Part shown: in pieces, positions 11,119-17,665 of the stretch
How the letters are laid out: every line of letters starts with the position of its first letter
Position numbering within the stretch: position 1 is the first letter of the stretch
DNA from: JAIVJZ01 sp035296385
GTDB lineage: Bacteria; Acidobacteriota; Blastocatellia; Pyrinomonadales; Pyrinomonadaceae
Length of the DNA stretch: 19,558 nucleotides
Direction of reading: 5' to 3'
Assembly: GCA_035296385.1 (NCBI GenBank)
Contig: DATHBB010000057.1
Location: forward strand, 1-19,558
Made by a program: the position numbers and the translations under genes
The notes under the pieces: generated by a model
The model's input: only the letters and a program-made list of their open reading frames with translations
The model's database searches: none
Told to the model about the DNA's origin: nothing

Positions 11119-11882
11119 TACGCCGTTATCTCCAATCCGTCGTAGCCAAACTCGACGCCTTCGGGCAACAGCGCGGAGTCGCGCGCGTGTTTTATGTCGT
11201 GCGCGATGTGGGTCAGGTAGGCGCGGCGCGGCTTGAGTTCTTCGATGTAGGCGAGCGAGCGTTCGAGCGAGAGGTGCGTCGGGTGCGCGGTGAGCCGCAG
11301 GCAATCGAGAACGAGCACGTCGAGGTCGCGTAAAGATTCGAGCGTCGCGGGCGGAATCTCGCTGAGGTCTGTGGCGTAGGCGAAGTCGTTGCAGCGATAG
11401 GCGACGACGGGCAGACGACCGTGTATGACTTCGAGCGGCGTCACCTGAAAATCTCGACTGAGGCAGAACGGCGCGCCGTCTATGACCGTGTGCGCGACGA
11501 CTTGCGGCAGCCCGCCGCCGAAGTGCGACGGCTCGAAGACGTATTGAAAGATGCGGCGTATGTCGCGCCACGCGCGCTCGTTGGCATAGACGCCGAGCGC
11601 GCCGTGACGGAAGTTGAGCGGGCGTATGTCGTCCAGTCCGAAGATGTGATCGGCGTGACAATGCGTGATGAGCACGGCATCGAGCCGCTTTAATTTCTGG
11701 CGAAGCGCCTGCTGTCGGAAGTCCGAGGAGGTGTCGATCAGCACGCTCTGCCCGTCGTGCTCGACGAGCACGGAGACGCGCAGACGCCTATCGCGCGCGT
11801 CGTCCGACGTGCACGTCTCGCACTCGCAGCCGATTGATGGCACGCCCGTCGAAGTGCCTGTGCCGAGCAAGGTGAACTTCAT
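11118..11882 (-). CDS. MBL-fold metallo-hydrolase, PhnP-like
   Basis: This 254-residue cytosolic enzyme belongs to the metallo-beta-lactamase fold. The dinuclear metal site is visible: THCHADH (H74, H76, D78, H79), then H154, D172 and H225. The N-terminal GTGTSTGVPSIGCECETC (7-24) with its Cys pair is typical of the PhnP-like cyclic phosphodiesterase branch; in PhnP this segment holds an extra structural metal. PhnP itself hydrolyses phosphoribosyl cyclic phosphate, but no phosphonate genes are adjacent, so a general phosphodiesterase role is the safe reading. Its 5' leader is formed by repeat element E, whose left arm starts about 6 nt before the ATG, and no strong ribosome-binding site is seen. 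Element D overlaps its stop codon. A short leader of this kind may limit its translation. Confidence 0.9.
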   Translation of the reverse strand: MKFTLLGTGTSTGVPSIGCECETCTSDDARDRRLRVSVLVEHDGQSVLIDTSSDFRQQALRQKLKRLDAVLITHCHADHIFGLDDIRPLNFRHGALGVYANERAWRDIRRIFQYVFEPSHFGGGLPQVVAHTVIDGAPFCLSRDFQVTPLEVIHGRLPVVAYRCNDFAYATDLSEIPPATLESLRDLDVLVLDCLRLTAHPTHLSLERSLAYIEELKPRRAYLTHIAHDIKHARDSALLPEGVEFGYDGLEITA

Positions 11883-11888
11883 AACTCG

Positions 11889-11960
11889 TGAATCGTGAAT
11901 CGTAAATCGTAAATAGAAAGAACAGTTCTTCTCTATTCACGATTCACGATTCACGATTTA
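11889..11960. repeat. Element E: heptamer-arm palindrome
   Basis: The arms 11889-11916 and 11933-11960 pair over 28 bp with 3 mismatches. Both are made of 7-nt units (CGTGAAT, CGTAAAT and their complements). The 16-nt centre (aaagaacagttcttct) is itself nearly palindromic, so the fold is close to loopless. It lies 9 nt after the DUF1844 stop and 6 nt before the metallo-hydrolase start. Confidence 0.85.
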
Positions 11961-11969
11961 CTTGTCTTC

Positions 11970-12581
11970 TCATCTTCCGCCCGTGATGTCGCTGCCGGAG
12001 AAGCCGCGCGGGGGCGGCGCGGTCGGGCGCTGCGTGGGGGTAAGCGAGATGTATTGCATGCGCAGTTCGGAGAGCAGCCCTTCGAGAATTTGTTGCTCCT
12101 GCTTGCCGAGGTTGCCGCGCGTCTTTTGTTGAATCGTGCCGAGCAGGTCTATGCAATGCTTGGCGAGCGGCAGGTCGAGTTCGCCGGGGGCGAGGCCGGG
12201 GTGCTCCGTCATGCCCATCGCCGCGGCGGCGGGCGACGCGATGAACATGACGAGATTGGCGAAGGCCGTCGGGTCGCCCGCCGCCGCATCTTCCGGCGCG
12301 CCGGACGCGGCAGCATCGGCAGCGGCATCTGTCGAAGCTATGCGCGGCTCGCGCGTTGTTTCCACGGGAGGAGGCTCGGAAGGCTCGCGCCGCGCAGCGT
12401 CCGCCGGAGGCGCGACGGTTTGAGGCGTCGCGGCTTCGGTCGGCGTTGCTGTGGCGGCGGGCGCGCTCTCCGTTGTCGCTGCGGCGGGTTCTTCCTTCCC
12501 GCGCTCTATATCGCGGGGCGTGCCGTCAGGGTTGAACAAACGCCGGTCTGTAACTTTGAAAGTCGGTTTTTCTTCGCTCAT
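11970..12581 (-). CDS. DUF1844 family protein
   Basis: This 203-residue protein ends in a clear DUF1844 domain (about 105-185): DPTAFANLVMFIASPAAAAMG, then the helical LAKHCIDLLGTIQQKTRGNL and EGLLSELRMQYISL. The first 100 residues are a disordered Ala/Pro/Thr/Glu-rich stretch after a short conserved-looking KVTDRRLFNPDGTPRD motif. DUF1844 proteins are small bacterial proteins, frequent in Acidobacteria and Deltaproteobacteria, without an established role. I prefer the ATG at 12581 to the TTG at 12593, which would add four residues. It is first in the leftward set with the metallo-hydrolase and ribF. The family is secure, function unknown. Confidence 0.88.
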   Translation of the reverse strand: MSEEKPTFKVTDRRLFNPDGTPRDIERGKEEPAAATTESAPAATATPTEAATPQTVAPPADAARREPSEPPPVETTREPRIASTDAAADAAASGAPEDAAAGDPTAFANLVMFIASPAAAAMGMTEHPGLAPGELDLPLAKHCIDLLGTIQQKTRGNLGKQEQQILEGLLSELRMQYISLTPTQRPTAPPPRGFSGSDITGGR

Positions 12582-12900
12582 CTCGTCGCTCAAATCCTAA
12601 GCGCCGGCCTGCAAATCCAGCCGCGCCTACGTCAAATAAATTCTTGGTCTGTGTGTTGCCCGAAGATGTTAGCACCGACCTCGACGCAGCCGCAAGAAAG
12701 GCTTTAAGGCCAAACTGAAAACGGGCGCGAATGGTCGAAGTTTACGCACAGGCTTTGAGATGAGCGGTTGGCAACTGACGACGATTCGACGAGAGACGGG
12801 CGGGCGAAGAATCGTTCGCGTGTGAAGGAAACAGGTGAGGCGTGCGCGATCTAAACGGGAGCGCGACCGCCGCGCGCGGAAGAATAGTTAGCCCGCAGGC
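12582..12900. other. Intergenic stretch without a recognised gene
   Basis: These 319 nt lie between the small membrane protein gene (which ends at 12901) and the DUF1844 start. Apart from the candidate DUF1844 promoter at 12666-12695 I see no coding region, strong hairpin or repeat. Confidence 0.6.
12666..12695 (-). promoter_or_regulatory. Candidate promoter of DUF1844 - metallo-hydrolase - ribF set
   Basis: On the minus strand TTGCGG (12690-12695) and an extended -10 TGCTAACAT (hexamer TAACAT at 12666-12671) are separated by 18 nt, about 80 nt upstream of the DUF1844 start. The match is moderate. Confidence 0.35.
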
Positions 12901-13182
12901 TTAAGCGGCGTGTTCGATGTCGCGGCGTTGGGTGTTGCGGCGTCCGTCGTCGTCTCTCTCGCCGGTTTGTTCGAGCAAAGCGCGGCGCGCCTCTTCAAAC
13001 GCGCGGCGTTCGTCCTCCATGCGCGCCTGCCAGTCGGCTTGAGACTCCAACTGCTGCTGCCGCTGCCGCGCCAGGCGCGCGCCGTTCGCACGCAAGTACT
13101 TATCATTCTGGATGTAACGCAGCAGGAAGACCAGCGAGAAAGCGAAGACGGCGATGCTGAAGATGAAAGCTGCTATGATCAT
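12901..13182 (-). CDS. Small single-pass membrane protein with coiled-coil tail
   Basis: This 93-residue protein has one N-terminal membrane helix (about residues 2-22, IIAAFIFSIAVFAFSLVFLL), then a highly charged Arg/Gln/Glu-rich helix (about 30-75, RQRQQQLESQADWQARMEDE) likely to form a cytosolic coiled coil, and a short polar tail. No known domain is recognised. The start is well supported by AGGAG with 8 nt spacing. A run of nine A residues (minus strand, 13207-13215) lies in its leader. It is divergent from mazG. It could be a small scaffold or membrane-anchored regulator; no function is assigned. Confidence 0.75.
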   Translation of the reverse strand: MIIAAFIFSIAVFAFSLVFLLRYIQNDKYLRANGARLARQRQQQLESQADWQARMEDERRAFEEARRALLEQTGERDDDGRRNTQRRDIEHAA

Positions 13183-13232
13183 AAAACGTACTCCTGCCCT
13201 GAATGATTTTTTTTTGAGGAGGGAAGGTGCTC

Positions 13233-13262
13233 ATTAAACATCTTCGGACTCTGTTTTGTCCA
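13233..13262 (-). promoter_or_regulatory. Candidate promoter of small membrane protein gene
   Basis: On the minus strand TGGACA (13257-13262, 5/6 to the -35 consensus) and TTTAAT (13233-13238, 5/6 to the -10) are 18 nt apart. The inferred start of transcription is about 45 nt upstream of the ATG. Confidence 0.45.
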
Positions 13263-13415
13263 ACGCGCGTGCGCGCCGATGAGCGTCGAAACCGAAGGAC
13301 GCGGCGCGAATTTAACACGCAGACTTGGACGCGCGCCCTTTACGTTTTAGACTTGGGCAATAAAGTTCCGTACAACACATTTTGAGTTTTCGACTTTGAA
13401 CTTCCGGACACACAT

Positions 13416-14261
13416 ATGCCCGCTACATTTAACGATCTCGTCGCGCTGATGGCGCGTTTGCGCTCGCCCGAAGGGTGCCCCTGGGATCGCGAGCAGACCT
13501 ACGCCACGCTCGCGCCGATGCTGTTGGAGGAAGCCTACGAGGCTTTCGAGGCCGTTGAAGAGGCACGTGAGGGTCGCCCCGAAGAGTTGCGCGGCGAACT
13601 CGGCGACCTGTTGTTTCAGATCGTCTTCTACGCGCAGGTCGCCTCGGAGCGCGGCGAGTTTACGATTGACGACGTGACTGATGCGATCCACGCGAAGATG
13701 GTGCGCCGCCACCCGCACGTCTTCGGCGGCGAGAGCGCGGAGGATTCGGCGGAGGTCCTGCGCAACTGGGAGGCGATCAAGGCCGAAGAGAAACGCGCGG
13801 CGGGCAAAGGCGAGGCGGCGAAAGATTCGTCGCTGCTCGACGGCGTCTCGGCCAAAGCGCCCGCGCTCATGGAAGCGCACCAACTGACGACGAAAGCGGC
13901 GCGCGTCGGTTTCGACTGGCAGAACGTCGAACAGATTTTCGAGAAACTCCACGAGGAAGTTGACGAACTCAAAGCCGCCATCGAAGAGAGCAACGCGGAC
14001 GGCGGCGACGTTGAAGCTAACGAGGCCATGCACGAGCGCGTCCGCGAAGAGTTGGGCGACCTGCTGTTCGTCGTCACCAACATCGCGCGCCACCTGAGAG
14101 TCGAACCCGAAGCCGCTTTGAAGTTGACCAACCGCAAATTCCGCCGCCGCTTCCGCCACATCGAACGCGGCCTCGAAGCGCAGGGGCGCGCGCTCGACGC
14201 CGCCACGCTCGACGAAATGGAAACGCTCTGGCTTGAAGCAAAGACTATTGTTGGCAAGTGA
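13416..14261 (+). CDS. mazG: Nucleoside triphosphate pyrophosphohydrolase MazG
   Basis: This 281-residue cytosolic enzyme hydrolyses (d)NTPs to monophosphates and pyrophosphate, clearing aberrant nucleotides and lowering (p)ppGpp effects in characterised relatives. It is the two-domain form. The first domain shows SPEGCPWDREQTY (17-29), the metal-binding EExxE (E38, E39, E42) and ExxD (E61, D64). The second domain shows EExxE (E180, E181, E184) and ExxD (E212, D215), then KLTNRKFRRRFRHIE. Length is typical. The ATG at 13416 has only a weak ribosome-binding site. The 3' end is followed after 26 nt by a convergent toxin-antitoxin pair, beyond which lies a second, diverged copy of the final mazG codons. 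Confidence 0.96.
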   Translation: MPATFNDLVALMARLRSPEGCPWDREQTYATLAPMLLEEAYEAFEAVEEAREGRPEELRGELGDLLFQIVFYAQVASERGEFTIDDVTDAIHAKMVRRHPHVFGGESAEDSAEVLRNWEAIKAEEKRAAGKGEAAKDSSLLDGVSAKAPALMEAHQLTTKAARVGFDWQNVEQIFEKLHEEVDELKAAIEESNADGGDVEANEAMHERVREELGDLLFVVTNIARHLRVEPEAALKLTNRKFRRRFRHIERGLEAQGRALDAATLDEMETLWLEAKTIVGK

Positions 14262-14287
14262 GTCAGGCAAGGCCGTGCGAAAGCGTA

Positions 14288-14635
14288 TCAGATGTAGATC
14301 AGTTGATTCCGCATCTCGTCCGAAGTGATGTGATTGAGTATCGGCAGCAGACGCCCGGTAAGTTCGAGCGGCGGGCGGCGCACTGCAATGATGATCCCGT
14401 AGTGAACTTCTCCGGCTGCGAAATATTGCCTCGCAAGGTACTCGAAGTCGGAACGATTGTGCGTGAGAAGAGCCTTTTGCTGACTGACGGCAAAACTCAA
14501 TTGCCGTGCATCGCTGCTGCCACGATTCCCCGCCTCTAATGTCGTCATTGCGCTAAAGCCGCGTGCCCGGAGCAGGTCTGCTAAAAGCACGCTCACGTCT
14601 TCGTCAAGGTACAGTTCGCAGAAGAGGCGGCTCAA
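14288..14635 (-). CDS. DUF5615 family PIN-like protein, predicted toxin
   Basis: This 115-residue protein matches the DUF5615 PIN-like family, predicted RNases paired with DUF433 antitoxins. Conserved acidic positions are visible: LYLDED (D11, E12, D13), SSDARQLSFAV (D42) and LLTHNRSDFEYLA (D63), in the order expected for the PIN-like core. It starts with TTG at 14635, overlapping the TGA of the antitoxin gene by 4 nt, which suggests translational coupling. There is no better ATG before the conserved LDE motif. It converges on mazG with 26 nt between stops. The toxin role is inferred from family and pairing; its target is unknown. Confidence 0.85.
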   Translation of the reverse strand: MSRLFCELYLDEDVSVLLADLLRARGFSAMTTLEAGNRGSSDARQLSFAVSQQKALLTHNRSDFEYLARQYFAAGEVHYGIIIAVRRPPLELTGRLLPILNHITSDEMRNQLIYI

Positions 14636-14913
14636 GGATTCTTCGTTGCGGGTGTCAGCAACTCATCGGGGATTCGGTTGCGCTCAATGTGGGCATCGAT
14701 CTCGTCTGTATGATCGCTGTAGTAACTCAAGGCGTCGAAGACCTGAGCGAGCGTGAGGTGGGGTAGATGTTCAATTATCACTTCGGGCGCGAGCGGTTGT
14801 CGCCACAGTTCGACGATAGCCCGAACCGGCGTTCGCGTGCCCTTGATGATCGGCTCGCCGGCTAATATCTCCTCGTCGGTCACGATGTAAAGATGTTCCG
14901 TCGCTGTAGCCAT
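14632..14913 (-). CDS. DUF433 family protein, predicted antitoxin
   Basis: This 93-residue protein is a DUF433 member. The family signature GEPIIKGTRTPVRAIVEL (about 19-36) is followed by the helix-turn-helix-like LAPEVIIEHLPHLTLAQVFD and the ending ALSYYSDHTDEIDAHIERN. In such modules the DUF433 protein is the antitoxin, neutralising the PIN-like partner and probably repressing its own promoter. It lies upstream of and overlaps the DUF5615 gene. No Shine-Dalgarno site precedes the ATG at 14913; a candidate -10 sits only 7 nt upstream, consistent with a leaderless transcript. Confidence 0.87.
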   Translation of the reverse strand: MATATEHLYIVTDEEILAGEPIIKGTRTPVRAIVELWRQPLAPEVIIEHLPHLTLAQVFDALSYYSDHTDEIDAHIERNRIPDELLTPATKNP

Positions 14914-14920
14914 AAACGAA

Positions 14921-14950
14921 ACATTACTTGATGTGTAAGCGTGAAGTCAA
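14921..14950 (-). promoter_or_regulatory. Candidate promoter of the toxin-antitoxin pair
   Basis: On the minus strand TTGACT (14945-14950, 5/6) and TAATGT (14921-14926) are 18 nt apart. Transcription would begin at or within a base or two of the antitoxin ATG, giving a leaderless mRNA. Confidence 0.4.
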
Positions 14951-14966
14951 AAATATGACAAGGCCG

Positions 14967-15005
14967 GAAGCGCTTTGGCTCGAAGCGAAAGGCAGTGACA
15001 AGTAA
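14967..15005 (+). pseudogene. Remnant of a second mazG 3' end
   Basis: Thirteen codons here read EALWLEAKGSDK-stop and align with the mazG C-terminus ETLWLEAKTIVGK-stop (14220-14261). The first 24 nt match at 19 positions; four of the five differences are silent third-position changes and one changes T to A. Similarity stops abruptly upstream of 14967. No start or remaining mazG body is attached, so this is a stranded gene tail lying beyond the toxin-antitoxin pair. Confidence 0.7.
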
Positions 15006-15099
15006 AGTTCGAGCGGATAAAATGTGTGCAAGGCGCGACCTGCGCGACTCTCATCAAAGAGTCCCTGACTTTGCTCAAAGACAATCGGAGGTTTTCGGC

Positions 15100-15798
15100 A
15101 TGGCGTTGGTGCAATTCGTGAGCAACTATGAAGACCTGTCAACGGACAGGGGCTACCAGTTCAAGTTTCATTGCGACAAGTGCGGCAACGGTTACATGTC
15201 GCGGTTTCAGCCGTCGGCCATCGGCACGGCGGGGTCTCTGTTGCGCGCGGCGGGGGATTTGTTCGGCGGCTGGGCGAGCACCGCCGGAAATTCCGCTTAC
15301 GACATACAGCGCTCGGTCGGCGGCAAGGCGCACGACGAAGCGCTAGCCAAAGCGGTTGAAGAAGGCAAGCAGCATTTTCATCAATGCTCGCGCTGCGGCA
15401 AGTGGGTCTGTCCCGAAGTGTGTTGGAACGCGAACGCCGGTCAGTGCGAAGGGTGCGCGCCCGACTTTCAGGAGGAACTCGCCTCTTCGCACGCCAACGC
15501 CAAAGCCGACGCCGCGCGCGAACAACTGCACGAACGCGCGCGCCAGACCGACTACGCTTCGAAAATAGATATGGGCGCGGACGCGCACGTGAAAGCCCCC
15601 GCGCAAACTTCTACCGCCGACGCGCAAGCCCTCCTCTGCACGTCGTGCGGCGTGGATGTCGGCAAGGCCAAGTTCTGTCCCGAATGCGGCACGCCGACCA
15701 AGCCGCCGCGCCCGACCTGCCCGGGCTGCGGGCATCAGCCGGAGAGCACAACGAAGTTCTGCCCCGAGTGCGGCGCGAAGATGCCGCTCATCGGCTAG
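15100..15798 (+). CDS. Multi-zinc-ribbon protein of unknown function
   Basis: This 232-residue protein carries four Cys clusters. C25/C28 (HCDKCG) and C96/C99/C104/C108/C116/C119 (CSRCGKWVC, then CEGC) flank a Gly/Ala-rich segment (about 40-65, possibly membrane-interacting). Two classical C-terminal zinc ribbons follow: C180/C183/C193/C196 and C207/C210/C221/C224, each ending in FCPECG. An Ala/Glu/Arg-rich helical stretch (125-155) links the halves. The ATG at 15100 is chosen over the GTG at 14995 because GGAGG lies 8 nt upstream; the longer version would also overlap the mazG remnant. It is probably cytosolic. Double zinc ribbons often mediate protein contacts; no specific role is assigned. 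Confidence 0.82.
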   Translation: MALVQFVSNYEDLSTDRGYQFKFHCDKCGNGYMSRFQPSAIGTAGSLLRAAGDLFGGWASTAGNSAYDIQRSVGGKAHDEALAKAVEEGKQHFHQCSRCGKWVCPEVCWNANAGQCEGCAPDFQEELASSHANAKADAAREQLHERARQTDYASKIDMGADAHVKAPAQTSTADAQALLCTSCGVDVGKAKFCPECGTPTKPPRPTCPGCGHQPESTTKFCPECGAKMPLIG

Positions 15799-15840
15799 TC
15801 ACGTTTCATCAGGTAGTCGCGTGTGACAGGGAAACAAAAA

Positions 15841-15871
15841 GAAGGCCGGTTCGATGATCGAACCGGCCTTC
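15841..15871. terminator. Bidirectional terminator between zinc-ribbon and M48 genes
   Basis: A perfect 14-bp stem (15841-15854 with 15858-15871, GAAGGCCGGTTCGA and complement) is flanked by AAACAAAAA on the left and CGCTTTT on the right. It therefore has a U-tract for transcripts from either side and lies between two convergent genes. Confidence 0.88.
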
Positions 15872-15920
15872 CGCTTTTAACGACTCCGACAAACTTTCCC
15901 GAACCTGTCAGTCGTGGCTG

Positions 15921-17330
15921 TTAGTCGTTCAGACGGATGCTGCGCAGTATTTGATTGAACGCGGTCTGGTAGTTGCGCTGGTCATACTGCGGCGTGACGT
16001 AGTTCATGTAGAAGATGCTGCCGTCGCGCAGCATTGTCGTCACGACCGTGACGACCTCGGTTTGCCCTGTGACGGGCGAACGGCCTGAGAGCGTGGTCGC
16101 CAATCCGACGCGACCGGAAACGTTCGTGCGCGTCGAACCGCTCTGCGCGCGCAGGTACGGGTTGCCCTGCAAGACCTCGTTGAGATACTGGTTCGTCGCC
16201 GCCTGTAGATTCCTGCTCTGCGCTTGATCGATGCCGAGGATGACGCCGTGCGTCACGCCGTTTTGATCAGCCGCACCTTCGGGCGCGAGCGTCACGGAGT
16301 TTTGTCCCGCGTAGTCGCGCCAGTTGTCGGGCACGCTCAGACTGAACAGGTTACTTTGGATGGTGCGATAACGCGTCGAAGGATAGGCGACCCGACCGCG
16401 ATTCGCCGTAGGATAATTCTGCCCGCCCTGCTGCTGTCCCTGTGCGATCTCGCCCATTGAAGGCGCGCGTGCCCCCCCGCGCAGGCGCGCCTGCACGAGT
16501 TGGAAATCGCGCGTGTTGCCGACGGGGCCGCGCACCGCGCCGAGCAGTTGCGCTTCCTGATTGATGCGCGCGTAACGGTTTTCGGGGTTCGGGTGGCTGC
16601 TCAAAAATTCGGGGCCGCCGCGCGAGCCCTGCTGCTGTATGGTCTGGAACATGCGCGCCAGATCGCGCGGGTCGTAACCGGCGCGCGCCATGATCTGCGC
16701 GCCGAGGATGTCGGCCTGCGTCTCATACTCGCGCCCAAACTTCAGAAAATAGACGCCCACCGCCGTCTGCGAGCCTTGCCCGATGACGCTGCCAAGGCCG
16801 CCGCCGATGACCGCGCCCGCAATCGCGCCGATGCCGCCGAGGACGGAATACTTCTGCGCCTTCGTGGCCTGCGCCGTGCCGTGTCGGAGCGCGACGTGGC
16901 TGATCTCGTGCGCCATCACGCCCGCCATCTCGCCTTCAGATTTCGCCGCCTCGATCATGCCGCGGTTGAGATACATCGGGCCGCCCGGCAAAGCGAACGC
17001 GTTGATCTCGCGCGCGTTGACGACTTTGAAGCTGTAGCGAAACTCCGGGTGATTAAACTCGGACGGGATGGCGCTGACGAGGCGTTGGCCGATGCGCTCG
17101 ACGTAGTTCTGCACCTCGTGGTCGTTGAGTAAGGGCAACTGCTGTTCGGCCTCGCGCGCAGCCTGTTGTCCGGCCTGCACGTCGTCCTGAATTCTATACC
17201 CGTTCTTCGGCGCGACGATGCGCGTGCCCTGCGCGAGCGCCGAAAACGGCATCGCCGCCAACATCAAGATCAACAGAGACGCGGCGAAACCACGCGCGCC
17301 AATTTGATTACGGTAGTTAAAATGTTTCAT
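15921..17330 (-). CDS. Secreted M48 family zinc metalloprotease (BepA/LoiP-like)
   Basis: This 469-residue exported protease has a signal peptide ending in ALA before Q (cleavage near 33). The M48 core includes FALPGGPMYLNRGMI (112-126), the catalytic HEISH (H141, E142, H145), a Gly-rich hydrophobic segment (about 163-186) and the third zinc ligand in EYETQAD (E203, with D207). SSHPNPENR (244-252) is the conserved substrate-cleft motif of the BepA-like branch. A C-terminal domain of about 170 residues follows (330-469), with no TPR repeats visible. Such enzymes degrade or help assemble outer-membrane proteins in the periplasm. The start has a strong AAGGAG site. The gene lies downstream of a structured, terminator-containing intergenic region and could be controlled by it. 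Confidence 0.92.
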   Translation of the reverse strand: MKHFNYRNQIGARGFAASLLILMLAAMPFSALAQGTRIVAPKNGYRIQDDVQAGQQAAREAEQQLPLLNDHEVQNYVERIGQRLVSAIPSEFNHPEFRYSFKVVNAREINAFALPGGPMYLNRGMIEAAKSEGEMAGVMAHEISHVALRHGTAQATKAQKYSVLGGIGAIAGAVIGGGLGSVIGQGSQTAVGVYFLKFGREYETQADILGAQIMARAGYDPRDLARMFQTIQQQGSRGGPEFLSSHPNPENRYARINQEAQLLGAVRGPVGNTRDFQLVQARLRGGARAPSMGEIAQGQQQGGQNYPTANRGRVAYPSTRYRTIQSNLFSLSVPDNWRDYAGQNSVTLAPEGAADQNGVTHGVILGIDQAQSRNLQAATNQYLNEVLQGNPYLRAQSGSTRTNVSGRVGLATTLSGRSPVTGQTEVVTVVTTMLRDGSIFYMNYVTPQYDQRNYQTAFNQILRSIRLND

Positions 17331-17400
17331 GCTCTCTCCTTCGATGAGGCGCGGACACGAACGTTCATTCGTCGAGCCCGCGTTCTAACTTGTCGGATGC

Positions 17401-17456
17401 AAACGAAAAGAGCGGCGCTTTCCCTCTCGAACCATGCGAGGGATTCACGCCGCTCT
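17401..17456 (-). terminator. Terminator-like nested hairpin in M48 leader
   Basis: On the minus strand the 9-bp stem AGAGCGGCG/CGCCGCTCT (17448-17456 with 17409-17417) encloses a 6-bp inner stem (TCCCTC/GAGGGA) and is followed by TTTCGTTT. It ends 70 nt upstream of the M48 start. Confidence 0.65.
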
Positions 17457-17544
17457 GCTCTGCAAAGCATCTCCCCCGCAAAATCTCCAAAACCTCCGAC
17501 GCCTATTCACAAACAGCGTCGGCTTCTGCAACGGGAGAGCGTTG
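17457..17544 (-). promoter_or_regulatory. Candidate structured 5' leader upstream of the terminator
   Basis: On the minus strand two hairpins precede the terminator: CAACG/CGTTG (17529-17533 with 17540-17544) and a 7-bp CCGACGC/GCGTCGG stem (17496-17502 with 17516-17522), followed by a purine-rich GGAGGTTTTGGAGATTTTGC stretch. The arrangement resembles a leader that feeds a terminator, but I do not recognise a known riboswitch class. Confidence 0.3.
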
Positions 17545-17665
17545 ATTCTTAAATGCCGGAACAGTTGCGTGCGCGCGTCGCGTCGTGCGCGCCGTGTATT
17601 ATTCCAGCCCTGCTTTGATGAATTCGGTCACCCGCAGGTTGGCCTTTTTTAATCTTCGCCAGTCT

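Larger units (their letters stand above)
17331..17665. other. Intergenic region between DUF885 and M48 genes
   Basis: This 335-nt gap holds, in minus-strand order, about 120 nt after the DUF885 stop with no recognised gene, three hairpins including a terminator-like one (17401-17544), and a 70-nt stretch with the M48 ribosome-binding site (AAGGAG). I could not find a convincing promoter in the last 70 nt. Confidence 0.65.

Noticed and set aside
14955..15005. A 16-codon ATG-started open frame covering the mazG remnant, considered as a small protein.
   Set aside because: It has no ribosome-binding site and is better explained as a stranded mazG tail.
16500..17132. A 210-codon open frame antisense to the M48 gene.
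   Set aside because: It is a high-GC shadow of the M48 coding frame. The minus-strand protein has a signal peptide, HEISH and EYETQAD, while the antisense product shows only Arg/Ala-rich composition.
17409..17456. GGTTCGAG in the loop of the M48-leader hairpin looks like a tRNA T-arm.
   Set aside because: No acceptor stem, D-arm or anticodon arm can be drawn around it; the 9-bp stem with a U-tract fits a terminator better.
17599..17661. On the minus strand just after the DUF885 stop, one frame reads LKKANLRVTEFIKAGLE-stop, which looks like a genuine protein C-terminus and could be a gene remnant or a frameshifted extension.
   Set aside because: It is too short to assign to any family, and the basic DUF885 tail already ends in its own TAG; chance cannot be excluded.
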